A stretch of 64,000 nt of DNA from Sitta carolinensis (GCA_032173965.1 CM063283.1:17960501-18024500), one strand, 5' to 3'. Shown: positions 14,329-28,418, numbered from the stretch's first letter. Numbers and translations: made by a program. The notes: generated by a model not told the origin, from the letters alone.

Positions 14329-17300
14329 CAGGTGGTTTAGGGCAGTGAGTTTAAGGATGATTCATGAAAAAAAAGGTGATTAGAAATTTGCAGCTGAATG
14401 TCTTAGTATTCAGAGATTTTTGTTGGTTTCAGTTTCTGTCTCCTGTTCTTACTTGCTTTGGTAGCAAGAGCTTTGGTGTTTGAGAGGAGAACAGCATTGT
14501 CTTTAGGTTTATGTTCCTGTTTCAAAGCAATTTGTTTTCAGAGACTGATTGTTCCAGAAATCCATAATTGCATGAAGTGTTTACTTCTGCAAGTAGCAAA
14601 TTGAACTGTCTTGCTAGGCAAAACTGCACAAGTGTTGTCTCAGGGGAGTAAACTCTTAGGGTGTGACTCCTGGAACCTACATGCCTTATAAACTATTTTT
14701 ACCAGAAGGAGTTTTAGTGTATTTTATGTCCAGTCACAGTTCTATTCATGTGTATTGTTTAAATGATCTGCATGTGATAAAATTTAGCAATAAGTAAAAC
14801 ATAGATTTTCGCATTGGTGCTCAGAATTTGGAAGTTTCCACTGCAGCTGTGGTGTAGTAACCTTTCTCTTTGGACACTTGCCCTTTGAGCCTCTTCATCT
14901 AATTTTAGGAATGCTATCTTACTTGGCTTTCACTGTTGAAGCTGATTATCTTGGAAGACATCTGTGATTGAATTTCACTACCTCTTAACACCACTCACGT
15001 CTCCAGTGTTGGCAAGTACCCTACTGGGTTCTTGTTGCAGCTATCATTTTTAAGTTCAGAACAGGGCTCTGCTCCTGATCAACCCAGGTACTATTCTCAA
15101 TCTTGGCCTCATGCAGCGCTGCTCCACCATGTGCCCTTTCCTGCTGCCTGACATTGCCAGGCCACTCTCCTGGAGAATGGAACACATAGCTACACTCATG
15201 ATACAGGCTGTGATTTGGGCAACTTCAACTTTTTTATCTCAGTTATGGGGGTTAAAAAGAATGATTGATTGTCAACAGTATGATGCTTCCATTCACCAAG
15301 GCATCCAAAAGTAATTTATGAGTGATCAGGAGTTGGAAGTTCTGTGAATCAAATTGTATGAGCGAAATAAGTGTACTTAAGAGCTTTGGGGGTAACCTAT
15401 GAACCATGTACTTTAGTTCTTAAGTACTATGTCTTGTTTTGAAGACAAAACCTGATCTGCATTGTTATAGTAATTCTTGTTTTCAGTGGTGAGCATAAAG
15501 AGATACCTAAGAAAGAAAAAATGGGGAAAACACATATAATTTAGTATGTTTCCCTAGTACTCCCTCAGTCTTTGGCCATTTTTAGCTAAGGGATTTCCTG
15601 AACCTGTTGTTCTTTGTTAGTCCAGTAACCTTCAGTGAAGCAGCTCTTCCTGGTGTTTTCCCAGTTTCCCCTCAAACCTATTTAAACTTGCCTCCTCAGT
15701 ATCCTTAGGCAACAATTTCGGTGGATCAGGGATTTTTTGAGCTTGCTTCCTGTCACCTTCACTAAATGTTCTAGTTACTTTCAATCCTCATCCATCTTCC
15801 TTATGTCACTTGCAACTTGTAGATCTCTATCAGAGTTCCTCTGTGGTTACTCATCCTACGTGAGGAGTCCCACCATACTTACTCCTCCTCAGTTTGCCGC
15901 CGTTCCTTACCTTTGGTAACCTCACTTGCCTTTCAATGTATCTCATATCTGTTTCTTATATATCTGGTTTGATAACTGGCAACTGTATTTCTAAATGGTG
16001 GCACAATTACACTTTTTTTCTTCTCTTAGTTTGATAATAATTCATAATATTTGATATGGGTTTTTATATGCTGATGAGCAATGAGCAGATATTTTCATGG
16101 AATTACCTATCATAATTCAAAGTTTTGTTTCTGAGTGCCAATGGACAGCTCAGAGCCTGCCATTTTCTACATCAGGTCAAGATTTTTTGTTCAAATACAA
16201 CATTATGCCTTCATGTATATTGAACTTCGTCTGCCGTTTTTGCTTTGCAGTCACTGCAGCAGTTTGAAGTTATCTGTCAAGCCTCATAGCCTTTGAATAG
16301 CACCATATAAAAAAATTAATAAACAGATCAGGGTAGAAATTTCTTCATTGGTTACTGTACTTTAGACCAAAAAAGGGGAAGTAGTTTTTTGCAAGTTACT
16401 TCTCAGTCTTTTTCATTCTGTTCTCTTCCTTTGCTTTTCATGGGAGATAAGGAGTGAAGAAGCAAAACGCTTTATTTTGATTTGTATGGACAGCTTCTCT
16501 TTGGAGATTTGACATCAGTACTTCCTGAAGGCAAAAATTCTGCCTCTGTTTACATGAAAAACTCACCAGAGCTATATCCTTGTGGGTTTTAGAGCCTGCT
16601 TTTACTGTCCAAATTACTGATGAAAATACTTCAGCCAGTTCTACTTTTTTCTAGTTAGTGTGAAATCACACATCTTTCTATAAAACCTGTTAGACTTTGA
16701 CCAAGGTCTGTGCTGTATTCCATTGATGCCAGATTATTCCTAGCTGTCCTGTTGGAGCTGCACTGACCTGATCCTCAAGGGCTGTAAGTACATGTAACAT
16801 CATTTCAAGTGGCATTTTGGAACCAGGGGGTCTCTTTTGCTTGCCCTGCTTTTCTGCACAGATAAAGTTCCTGACACAATGTGGCAGCAACGTATCTGGA
16901 TTTAAATGGTTTAGATGTGCTCCTCGTATGCGGGAGGACAGGCGACTGAGTGCCGCAGGGTGTATGTGAAAGGGTATAGGGTAGGTTGTTTACTGTTTTG
17001 GCCAGATGTGGTAGTTTTCTTCTCTCAATGAAAGTCAATTTACAGTCTCTCAGTAAATAACCCCCCAGTGATTATTCTGAGACCTACATACAGTTTCAGT
17101 ACCTCATATATCTTATTTTGTATGTTTTTTTGCCATATGCATTTGTGTAACACTGCTTAGGTATGGGACACAGATTACTGTTACCTGAATGTTGCAAACA
17201 AGCTGCATCTCTAAGTAATGTTTAAATCATTTTTAGTGAGTGAGTTTGGGTGGATTTGATTAGAGTGCATCTGAGGAAATGGAAATTTTTATTATGTGTT

Positions 17301-20300
17301 TGATGGGAATTCAATAACTTGAGACATGGTTTGAAGGCAGATTTTTACATTTTGATGGGTTATGTAGCTCTCACTTGGATTTCCCTTTTGAATAAATAAC
17401 GTGTTTTCATGTGGTCTAAAATACTCTTAGAATGTTTTAGTGACAATGCTTAAAATGCTGTAATGAGAGCATCTGCCTACATGGAATCTGATTTCAGGGC
17501 TTGGGGTCAAAAATTATGTGTTTGAAGGTCTGTGAAAAAATTTATCTGTTAAAGTGCAGAGAGTTTCTGGAGAGTTTCTCTACTCATTTAATGATGCTTT
17601 TGACAGGAAGCTACATGGGATGAAGAGGGTTAATTTTTGTAAAACAATTCTGCTTTTGATGAGAGGCTCCTATCACTGCCACAGAACAAATAAATAGAAG
17701 TGATGATGCACAAGAGGCTCAGAAAGTAAAATCCAAGGTCTTCCTCTTAAGTTGAATTCTAAGGCAAAATGTGCAGCTCAGTATTTTCTCCTGATCAAGT
17801 CTCAGAAGCAGTGCAGCCAGGAAAATTCCTTTTTGGCCAGGCTCTTAGGAATGCTGGGGCAACTTGTTGACTTGCACTCAGTGGAAATCGTGTGTGACAC
17901 AGCAGGTACTAAGCACCTCTGCAGATTACAGCACTTTTAAAAATACAGCAGTTTTGATACTTCTATACACTCCTAATGCAAGAAAGTGGATGTTATTTTA
18001 AAACTTCTCTTTAGATCCCTCATTTGCATTAGAAGATCTGATCTGTAAAAATACTGCTGTACTTCTTATGACTCATACAAACAAAAACAAAATCATTACT
18101 GAAAAGGTAAGGTCGCAAAAGAATTGCCAGGAATATGATTCTCTATGTGGCTGATCCTCTTTGTATTTGTACATTTTGATTTTCTCTAGATACAGTATAA
18201 GGTTTTTTTCTTCCATGGCTCTGTTGCCTGGCTAAGCCTGAATGTGTAGGAGAGATGTTCACTTAGATAGCAGCTGCAAAATAGATACATTTGTTTCTGG
18301 TGTTTGATACATCTCCTTATAGTTTAATTTTTTTCATGCTGTTCAGATTTTTAGAGAAAAGTGTTGGCTTTTTCTCATGGGCTTGCCCATGCTGCTCTGC
18401 ATTATCATCCCTCATAAAGTTTCTCCAAGTACAATGTTGCCATCTGCTTTTTGCTATTTCCCTCCTCTAGCTTCTGTCTTCTTTGCTCTTGAATCAAACA
18501 GCTTGACTTTCTTTCCGAGTTCATTGTGGGCTTTGCTGAGAGAAATGGAGAATAATTTTCTTGTTCAATCCTCTTTGGTGTTAAAGCCCCCTGTGTAAGC
18601 ATTAGAGTTGTGCCTCACAGCTACAGGCTAGGTCCAACTCAGGTTTTGCCTGCAAGTGTTTCATATGTTTAGTCAACTACCATGAGCCTCAGAATTCAGA
18701 TCTGAGAATTTTGAATTTTGTTTTGGGCCCTCTTGGATAGGATTTCCCTTAGTTTCATCATTTAGCCAAACTTGTGTCAGTCTCACCCAGAGTACTGGGA
18801 GGCACATATCAAAGTTAAATATCAAAAATGGATTCAGGTACTTGAGAATTATATAAATGTAAAAAGACACATAAGGATATTAGTTTGCCAAAAGTCTTTA
18901 ATGTCAGAAAGAAGTATTTACCAGTCCGGCTTTCAGAAATGGCTAAATTGTGTTGCAGATTTTTTTTTCCCACAGTTGTTTAGTGTAGAGCAGTAGGCCT
19001 TGAAAAATTTTGTATTTACTCTCTAACAGAAAGATTTGTCTTCATAAAAAAACTATACCGTTGCAAAATTCAGTAGGTTTTGAATTAAAAGTACTTTTTG
19101 CCTGTCACTAAGAACTCTCATGAATCTCTTTTTAGTTTATTTTGCTTAGAAAACATCATAACAGCATGTTTTAAGGTGAGATAATAGTCTGAATAAACAG
19201 TCCTGGAAGAAGTAGTCTTTAGTATATGTTCTGGACTATTTCTGTGTAGGAGATTAGCACACTGCAACCCAGTGAAGTGAAGCATAATCAGTTGTTTGGT
19301 GCTCAGATGGGAGTCAGACCTGCACAGGAAGAGAGGATTGCTCGGGGTTCTGTGTGGCACATGTGCTTTGTTGGTATTGGCACCTCAGAACCACTGAGTT
19401 TCCTGAGTTTTTGCATGACAGCAAGCAAGATGAAGCATGACAGACCTAAACCACTTTGCTTTGCTCATGCTTGATTGCTGTCAGGGGGATGAGCATTTAG
19501 CCACATCAGTACCTCCTTGTGCCATCCCTGGCCTTCGGCTGCTGTGCTGGCTGTGGCAGGATTTGTGCCAAATTCAGACTCTTACCCCTTCTGGAGTCAC
19601 TTGAATTGGTCCATGTGGAAGGGTCCCTTTTTGCACACAGCTTTGCTTGGCCTGGCACTGATGTACTCTATCTGTGGCACAAATAACCTTCAGGCCAAGC
19701 GATCCTTACAAGAATTATGAAGAAGGTGTTTATATGGGGAAATATTAACACCTTTTGGTAGTATCATGGATAGTATGAGTAATTGTAGTGACCTCACTTA
19801 GCAGTGCAATTCAAGGTGTTTACTGGCCTCATCAGGTACTAAAACATGATACCAAACACACCTCTGTCTTTAAGACTGTCTGTTTTGGCCAAGTGTTGTT
19901 TTGAATATCCCTTTCACTTGAAGGCTTCAGAAGATGGTGAAAGGATGCTAATTCAGTCTTCTATGTTTCACATTAATTCATTCATGTTTTTAACAAGTTT
20001 TATGCTTTTTTGTGTTCAGTGAATTAATTCAGTTTTTCAAAGACTGAAGTCGTAAAATTCCCCAGGAACAACAACAGTAAACTCATTTTCATTTATACAT
20101 ACAGATATTAGGCTTCAGACTTAAGTCAGTGTTCAATTAAATAATACTGGACCATTGTAGACAAAGATGCCTATGGGAGGAGGATGGAGGAAGCAAACAG
20201 TGCTTGAGCAACATGTTAATACTGATGACTGGAACCACAGTGCAAAAGCAACTGACTGTTAAAAAGTAGCAAATAGAACTAAACAGCCAGTGTCCAGCTC

Positions 20301-22100
20301 TGTTTATAAATCTCTATAAGTATTTGATTAAAGATGTTAAATCATGTATTTTGTAAGGATCATCTAGTAGGCCCTTTGAAAGTCTTGTTAGTAAAATCAA
20401 TAAACTAATTGCTGTTAGCTCATACTTTATGTTGCTACTTGAAATGTTATAGGATTGACTATTCTATTGACAAAGTATTTGTACTTGTAAATAATTCAGA
20501 TCAGTTTTATGCAAATTTCTTTACGAGTAGTATTCTCTAGACGATTTGTTTCGGTTTGAAACCTCTATCCTTTTGCATAAATAACTAGAGATAATAATTA
20601 TGGGCAAAATTATTAAATCTTTAGCTTGTCAACACACCTCTTTATTTTTGATGACTCACATTTTGCTTTATGCAGACTGTGTTTCCTTTGTTACTTCTTA
20701 CTCCTGCCAGCACTCCTTAGGTTTTCATTTCATGGTTATGTTTGTTACTTCATATACTGGAGGACTAGGGAGGAAAAAATTAAAATGGTTTAGGAGTACT
20801 TTGAGACATTTGTCTGTGTTGATAAATGCCCCTTGGACAAAACTGGAAGTAATGAAATTTTCAGAACTTGGACTTCTAAAGCATACCTGACGAGCTATTC
20901 ATGGTTGCTGCTATATAGAGCATTTGTTTAGCAAAAAGCAAACATAATCCTTGGATATAACTTTGCTGAAGAGATGTTGTTGGCACAGGGGCATGCCAGT
21001 TCACAATGAAAGAGCAGTGAGCAGACAAGACTCATTAGTCTATAGAGTGATAGAGACTGGCAAAACCCCTGGTGGCCTTCTTCCTTCCGTTGTGTTAATA
21101 TTCCACTTTCTTTACCCAATCTGTTGTATATAAAGTTAATTCTCTGATTTTTGTATAAATTGGGTAGTAAATACCTATAAAATTGCTACGAAAGCAGTGG
21201 TAGCTGATAAGCAGTTTTAAAAGATGAAATGCAGGTTTGAATTCTTCAAGCATTGCCTTCTTCCATTTTCAGATCTTTTTTTAAATATGAGGACAGAAAG
21301 AATCAGGCTGCTGTTGAAAGTTGATGTATCAGTGCAAAATGATTTCTAAGCAGAGGAAAAGATGGAGAAAAACTCAAGGTGCAATTAGAAATCAGCTGTC
21401 TCTTTTCCCAAACATCCTTGCCCAATCCTTACCCAAAGTCTGCCGTTTCTTCCTTTTGGCATCCATTGTGAATAGCACAGACTTGTACTATATTCCTTAA
21501 ATCTGTCACAAAGATGCTGATGAAGAGCCATTCAAGGAAGGATGCTGCTTTCTGACCTGTAATAAACCCAGCTCCTCCAGCACTCCAAGAAATGTAATAC
21601 TTGCTTCCAGTTAGTTTCTTACAATGTTATACTTCATGCTTAATATATGAAAAAAAAAAACAGTTATTGGCTGAATCTTGCTGTGTTTAAGGCAGGATTT
21701 TAGGTTTTGTTTGTGGGGCAGTTTACAGATGAGGAATACTACAACACATCAAAGTTTAGTTGTATGTGTTCTTTCATGGGTCAGCGGCACAAGTAGGAAA
21801 TAGAGCTCATGATTATTCTTAGTCCCAGGGACATTTCATCCCAAGAATAGGCTCATATACTTTGGTCCCTGAACAATACCCTGTCCTTACATAGCTTTTG
21901 AAAATAATCATTGCACAGAAGCAGAGTTGATCTGATTGCCAGATATGATGGTAGGCATATTTTTTCTCTGCAGGCATGTTGACAGGAACCTTTGGTTTCC
22001 TTAGCTTCCTCTGAAGTGTTAAGGAACACTTCATTGTTCAGATTATGTGACTGCATTCTGCACCTGTAGATTTCTAAAAAAAGAAGTGTTGGGGGAGGGA

Positions 22101-22129
22101 TTTTTTTTTTTTTTTTCTTTTTTTATTTT
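22101..22129 (+). repeat. T-rich run
   Basis: A run of 16 T is followed by further T interrupted by single C and A. It is a simple low-complexity tract of intron 3 with no element attached. Confidence 0.75.
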
Positions 22130-23585
22130 GTGGGAGTGTTATTCTTGTTTTGTTGTGGGTTTTTTACTGATTCTTTTTCCTATGTTTCCTGTCTCTGAGA
22201 AGGGAAGTTCTGTAAGAGGAAGGAGGATGAATGAGTCAGGGTTATACTGGATTGTCAAGAGTCAACCAATATCAGCATGTATAATTTTTCGTCTTGTTCC
22301 TACGTCTTCAGAAGATCTTCAAAAATTCACATATTTTCTTCAGATATTTTTCTCTTCTTTATTTTATCCTGGACTTAGTGCATTCCAATTTGAGTCACTT
22401 TTCAGTTGCTAATGGCAGAAGTGTCATGTGTCAAGGGGTTTATGAGCAGCTGTGATTGTCCTCATCATGGCAAAATAAAAAAGGGAAATAATTTGTGAAG
22501 AGCTTTTTTCACACAATGGAAATCTGAGTCTCAAAATGTAAATTCTGAACTCTGTGAGAGAGATAGAGCTCAGACCACTGGTCTTCATTTCCCTCTTTTG
22601 TACCTGAATCACAAGACTCTATTCTGGTTCCTTTGCATTAGTAACATATATTTTGTAGAATCCTTATGTTTTACCACAGTCGAGCATATGGATCAGAAAT
22701 CTGTTTTGAATAGAACTAATTAAGAGCAATGAGCTCTGTACATATGCTTTGGATTTTGAGGCTTTAGTATTTGGGGGGGGATGGATTTTTGAAAGTCAAA
22801 ATAAACAATTCACCTTATGAAATTCATATTTAAAACTTTCTTTCATCTTATTCCTGTGCAGTTATGATTTGCAGTTTTGCCAGCTAAGAGAGCTGTCTTT
22901 GTATGATTATTCTGTATAATGATTATAGAGGAAGTATCTGTTATTTAGGAATAGTTCGTTGTACTTTTGTGAAAGATCTATCTGGAAAATATTCTTAGCT
23001 GCCAAAACAGATTTTGTTTTAATTCTAAAGACTGTTTTTCCATGGCAGGTGATTGAGTTATATATTATGAGCTTGGAAAGTTGGTGTATTGCTTATTACA
23101 GCAGGTGATTGTTTAACAAAGTGTATCAATGTGGATGCAAAAAGATTAAACACTGAATGCAATGAAGAAGGAAATCCAGCAATAACCTAATTTTTGGAGT
23201 GACATAAATAACTGCAGAGATACACATTCAGACTTCTCTTCCAAACTGTGTTATTTTTTCAGAAATATTTGTAGTTGTAAAATGAAAATATTGTTTTCCA
23301 TGGGCATAGTAATATATAGGCATGAAAGTAGACGTTGCATATACATGTAGTATGTAGGTAAATATAAACATTTTCAAGTTGTTGCAGGAGTGACAAGTAC
23401 ATTTTGTTACAATGATTTTGTTTTGGTTTTTGTCTGACATCCAATAATTATGAAGGACCAGGGCACAGATGGATGCTTTGCTTTGTGTATTTATGCCCAG
23501 GCTGGATCTGCCATGCATTGTTGTTCAGAGCTCTCCAAATCTGGAGCTCTCTGAGCATTTTGTCCTGTTCATCCATGTACACAGG

Positions 23586-23923
23586 TGTAGTCTGAGGCTC
23601 CTGGGCCTGAAGTTTCTGAGTTTCTGAACTCAGTTTCTTCGTGGTGTTTTGATTCCGGAAGACTTTGTGTTCTCACAGGCTTGACACAAACATCACGAGT
23701 GTTACTGTAACAAGAGTGATGCTTTGGATTCCTTTCTGTGGGATGGACTTCTCTCTGTCTTTCAGTTTTGGGCCAATGGGATGAAGAGTTCTGGCACTCT
23801 TCTGACCAATGAGATGGCCTGCTCTAGAAGCTATATAAAGGAGGTCAGTCTTTGAATAAAGAGGAGTCAGATACAGTTTTTATAACGAAGTCTCATGTTG
23901 TCTGTTCATCGCCCACAGCGACA
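23586..23923 (+). mobile_element. Solo LTR of an endogenous retrovirus (338 bp, sense to CBLB)
   Basis: The element starts TGTAGTC and ends GCGACA (TG...CA) and is bracketed by a perfect 6-bp target-site duplication, CACAGG (23580-23585 and 23924-23929). Inside are two CCAAT boxes (23773-23777, 23806-23810), a TATA box (CTATATAAAG, 23831-23840) and AATAAA (23855-23860) in the order expected of U3-R. A 6-bp duplication is typical of class II (ERVK/alpha- or beta-retrovirus-like) integrations. No internal viral sequence flanks it, so it is a solo LTR formed by recombination between two LTRs. The family name is not known to me. Confidence 0.8.
23831..23860 (+). promoter_or_regulatory. LTR core promoter (TATA) and poly(A) signal
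   Basis: A TATA box lies 21-26 bp downstream of a CCAAT box and about 15 bp upstream of an AATAAA. In short retroviral LTRs the poly(A) signal often sits this close to the cap site. It reads in the same direction as CBLB, so it could in principle start an alternative transcript upstream of exon 4, or end one early. Activity is unknown. Confidence 0.55.
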
Positions 23924-24255
23924 CACAGGCAGTAAATGCAGGACTCAGGTGCTCCTTCCACCTGACAATTAAGGTCAATGGCAGAAAGGAAGTGACACTG
24001 CCTAATTCCCTGCCCAGTCCTGCTTGTTGGACCATACTGCCTTCCAGCAAGTAAAATTAACTTCATACAGTGATTACAAAGTTGACACAGCCACAAACTA
24101 TGTGTTATTGCATGCTGAGCATGCTTCACTTCATTTTTCAGTGGATTCAGGAGGGCAGAACTGCTTCAGACCTCCTACTACTCAGCTGCTGCTGCTGTTT
24201 TGGTTTGGCTGGGATGTTGCAGTATCTCCATTAACAAGCCCTGTTTTCACATTGC

Positions 24256-24287
24256 ATATGAATGGTATTTAAAAATACCATTCATAT
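24256..24287. repeat. Perfect inverted repeat with 15-bp arms and 2-bp spacer
   Basis: The arms are ATATGAATGGTATTT (24256-24270) and AAATACCATTCATAT (24273-24287), separated by AA. In RNA it would form a 15-bp AU-rich hairpin with too small a loop to close fully. It lies about 330 bp downstream of the solo LTR but outside its target-site duplication. Confidence 0.85.
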
Positions 24288-27200
24288 TCATAACCTTCAG
24301 TTATTACATCTTTGTGCTATCCTCTAGCCTGACCCCACTCCTGACAGTTGAAGAGAAAATTGATTCATAATATAGTAATTTGCTGAGAAGGGAAGAAACC
24401 CAAGACAAGAAAGCCTTGTCTTCAGGCTTTGCTCTATTTAGAAATCTTGCTGATGAGGTATAACTTCAAAAGATAGATTAATTTTGAAATTTTAAAAAAT
24501 GTATCTTTCTGATTAACCAAACGATGCTTACTGATTCAATAGATCTTCACAAGTTTATATGAAATAAAAATTCAGGTTTTAATTTTTGTGTCTTAAGTGT
24601 TCTGGGGTTGATTCAGACCATGTTTGTTCTTCAGTAGATCTGTCATGTGCAAAAATGTTTGGCAACAAATCATAGACTATGACTGACAAAGTGGTTCTTC
24701 AGACATCAAGTTTTACTAGGATGTGACCTGTATGGCATTAGTTTGACTTGGTGAAAGGAAGATAGCAAAATCTAAGCTTGAATCATGGGGAAAAAAACAT
24801 CAGCTAGGAGGTGTTGAGTATGTTGCAAGTAATATAGACCTACACTGTGTGTTACATAAAATGCAGTTGATATAACATCATTTAGTGTTAAAATACTGGT
24901 TTATTTTATCACAGAAGCTATTTTATACTGGAGAATGATCCTCTTGGTTCACTTTTGTATAAAGCAGTGTTGTTTGATTTTAGTTTCAGAAAGTTAAGCG
25001 TTTTTCATCAGCCTGAAATCCCTTCTCTGCAGAAGTAAAATGTCTGTGCTCTGTTCCAAAGCTAAGGAGAGTTCCACCTCTAACTGGCCCCAGGTAACCA
25101 GCGAAAGTATGTTATAATTTTAAACCCTGAAGGCTGGCTGCTGTTTCTGTATAATTTGGATGGTGTTATTTTGAGCTGTTGCTCCGCTGTGATCCCTTAG
25201 GATATCTCCCCTGCTGGAATCCAGTGAGTCCAAGGGTCTCTGGAGCATGTCTCTGTGTGCTCAGCTCTTCTGCTCTGCCGGGCTGCCACTGTACTGCCTT
25301 TGCCACTACATCAGTCTTTGCTGTGACCAGAAGAAAGCCTTTGTTACTGCAAGTGATGCTGACTGGTTTCTTTACAGTCTCATGGTGGCAATGAGACCTA
25401 AAATAGGTGCTCAGATTGAACAGGTCTTTGGCTTCCATTAGACTTGTTCACCAAATTGCCAAGCCTTGATGGTTTTAGTTGTTTTTTCAAATGAATAGGG
25501 CATAATACCTTGTCTTAATCTTATAAAAGGAAAGTAAGATGGAAGATTTTTTGACACTGCTGCATCCTTCATATGGGGGAAAGAAGGAAATCATCCTAAG
25601 TTGAAAAATGCAGCTACACAGACTGTCAGGTCTGAAATAGTGGAGTACATGCTTCTTGAGGTGTCCTGAGAAAGCCCTCCCCAAGACAGGAAAAGTACCT
25701 TGCTGAAATGGATAGACATCTTCAGGCAAGTGAAATGCCCAGAGAGGGAGAGTCATTTGCCCACCCCACTACCATCATCTCTGCACCATAATTGTTGAAA
25801 ACCATTTCAGAAATCATTGCTGAGCTTTGTATGTCTGCCTCAAGAAAGTACTGAGATCTGGTAAGCATATCTGAGCAAAAATGGTTCACTATGTGCTTTG
25901 CTGTTCTAAAGAAAAAAACATGTAAGTGAAAAATCGAGACATGATTTATCATGGCTTTTTGATACCAAAGGACTTGAGATAATGATCTCATGGAGTAAGA
26001 ATCAAAATTAAAGAGAAAAACCCGGATATCCTGCATATAAATTACCAGGAGTTATGCCATCTCTTGCTGTTTGTACATGCTGTGATAAATGTTCAAGCAC
26101 AGACAAGCTTCTAGTTGGTTTCGAGTTTCACCTTTGCTGTCACATAAAAAGCCATCTCAGATTTTAAAATATTTTTTTCTTGTTCATACAAATGCAAACA
26201 AAAAATAATGTTACTTTTTTTCTTTCCTGGTGTATATTGGAACAAAAAAGTGCTGATGCACTCAGTGGCTAGTGCTGTTCTAAGAGGGAAGGAAGGAGCT
26301 TTGTGATTTGGATAGATGGAGCCCTTTGGGTGCGTGTCTCCTGTGCATTTACTGCCCACATCCTAGCAGCTGCTGGTTCTGGCCATGTCCTGTGAGCTGT
26401 GCCCAGCAGGCAGTGCCTCTGCAGGGACAGATGCACACTGCCCTCCGGACAAGGAAGTGCCCGACATGGCACCTCTGTGACTTCATCCCTTAATTCATTG
26501 CAGGGCTCAAGCCTCACGGATCCAGCAAGCTCACCAGGTGAATTGGTACCTGAAATGAGCTCCTGCAGCACAGCACATTAATGTGGGACACTGATTGTGC
26601 CAGGCAAGGCTGAACTCTGCTCAAACTTGCACCGAGTTGTGTTCCCATCTGTCCCAAGTACAGAAAGCTTCTTGTTTAATCTTGGGTCTGGGGCAGACTG
26701 AGGAAGCCACATGAAAAAAGCTGTTGCTTGCTCCTCTGCATCAGGCTTGAGTTCTGAGGAGTAAAAATAATAAAGAACACATGTGTGTAATTAAAATAAA
26801 AAGGAAATGGGAAGTGAGATAGCAAGGAACTGTTGAGCATCATAATTATAGACATCTGATTTTACTGAAGGAATTAGAGGACTCTCACAATGACTTAGTC
26901 CTATAGGTATTCTTAATCTTGAGGGAAGGGAGAGGATATTTATTTGGGGTTGCTTTGTTTGTTTTAAATTACTTATGTTTTCACAACAACTTTATCATCA
27001 TTTTCTTGGTAGTAAAACCTATAGTAAATCTGCAACACAGCTTCCACAGAAGTCTCTATTATAAAGTTCACAAATGTAGTTGAAATAATTACCGCCTCAG
27101 TGCTAAATTGAGTGTTCTCTTAGGAAGACCCCAGGAAATATGTTCAACCAAAATAAATATCTATCTTAATATTTCTATGTGGCAAGGAACTTATTCATAA

Positions 27201-27705
27201 GTTTGAATTTATTTAAAATACTGTCTTTAAACAGTCTGTAAATTACATGATTGATAAGCATTTTAGTGTGGATTTCATTAAATTGCTTGAGTAATTTTTA
27301 AGTCGTACCTGAGATAGTTAAAGCTGAATGGACTTGACATACATTGGACACTTCAAACACATTAAAATAATCCAGTAGAATTCACAAGAATACAAATCCT
27401 TCATCAGAAACTGCTCAGTCTCCTCTATTTTGTGTATTAGCTGGGGAAATGTCCCTTTTATTACTGCAAGGAGCATCAAGGAATCTCCAGGTATAAGCTC
27501 TCATAAAGTTTGCTGCTGCTTTCTTTTCTCCTCTTCTCACCGTTTCCCACAGGTTTTTCCATACAAAAGGAGTATTTGCATTTAAGGATTCTTTGTTCTT
27601 TCCCATCTACACTAGATGGGATTTCTGTGCCAAAAACTAAGTAATTTTTGATTAATTGATACAAGCCTGGAAAAATGCATGGAAGTGAGATAATAGCAAA
27701 GAAGC

Positions 27706-27770
27706 TTGATTTTTTTGGTTTTTCTTTTTTTGTTGTTGTTTGGTTTTTTGTTTTTTTTTTTTTTTTTGTG
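27706..27770 (+). repeat. T/G low-complexity tract
   Basis: TTTTTTGG and TTGTTG units end in a run of 17 T (27751-27767). It lies about 650 bp upstream of exon 4, too far from the acceptor to be its pyrimidine tract. Confidence 0.75.
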
Positions 27771-28418
27771 TACAACAAGTTAGTTTTTTGTTTATAATAC
27801 ACTAGTGAAAGCAAGTTTTAACTATAGAGCATTTGAAAGGAGAGTAAGAAGTAGGTACAGCAAGAGAAAACTGAAAAGAATAAAAAGAATAAAACTATCA
27901 TAGGAAAAAGGAGTAAATCTAGTTCTATGCCATGTTTATATTTCTAGAAACCTGGACTGAAACAAGTTTGTTGTCACATATGAAACTATAATTTTAAATT
28001 TTGAGTGTGGGGTAGCTTTTTGGTGTTCTTTGTTCGTTGTTTGGGTTTTTTGAAATGTATAAGCTGTCTAATTAGTATAAAATCTTGCTTCTGCAATGAG
28101 TAAATAAAATGGAAACATAGAAGTGTAATGCACAAGAAATGTATCTTATTATGCAGTTGAGAACTCAAATGTGCTCTGTTGCCAAAAAGTGGCTTTATAT
28201 TCATGGAGACTTATGATAAATATGTCCTTAGAAGTCCATGGAAACACAAACCACTGATTTGTAGTTCTTTGTGTTTTCAGTTGAAAGCTCAGTGTTTTTC
28301 TTGTGTCACACAGTGATTATTACACAAGTACATGGGATATATGAAATACTGTAAGATTGATTAAATTTGTTAAATTCGAAGGATTTGATGTGATTTGTTT
28401 TCCCTGTTATATCTGCAG

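Larger units (their letters stand above)
1..28418 (+). other. CBLB: CBLB intron 3, 3' part (28.4 kb, non-coding)
   Basis: This is AT-rich intronic sequence ending at the acceptor TATATCTGCAG before exon 4. I looked for the expected preceding exon (the four-helix segment VVRLCQNPKL through EEQSQDR) and did not find it, so the intron starts upstream of the window. Recognisable content is a CR1 tail near 9.3 kb, an AT repeat with inverted arms at 9.4 kb, a solo LTR at 23.6-23.9 kb, a perfect palindrome at 1.09 kb, a hairpin at 24.26 kb and a few homopolymer or T/G-rich runs. Two blocks are richer in G+C (about 8.38-8.72 and 26.29-26.76 kb). The many short open frames look like chance: none has a recognisable domain. 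Confidence 0.85.

Noticed and set aside
1..28418. Possible CBLB exon 3 (VVRLCQNPKL...EEQSQDR) inside the upstream region
   Set aside because: I searched by eye for its conserved coding segments, such as the FKEGKERMYEE end, and found no match. The exon is taken to lie upstream of the window.
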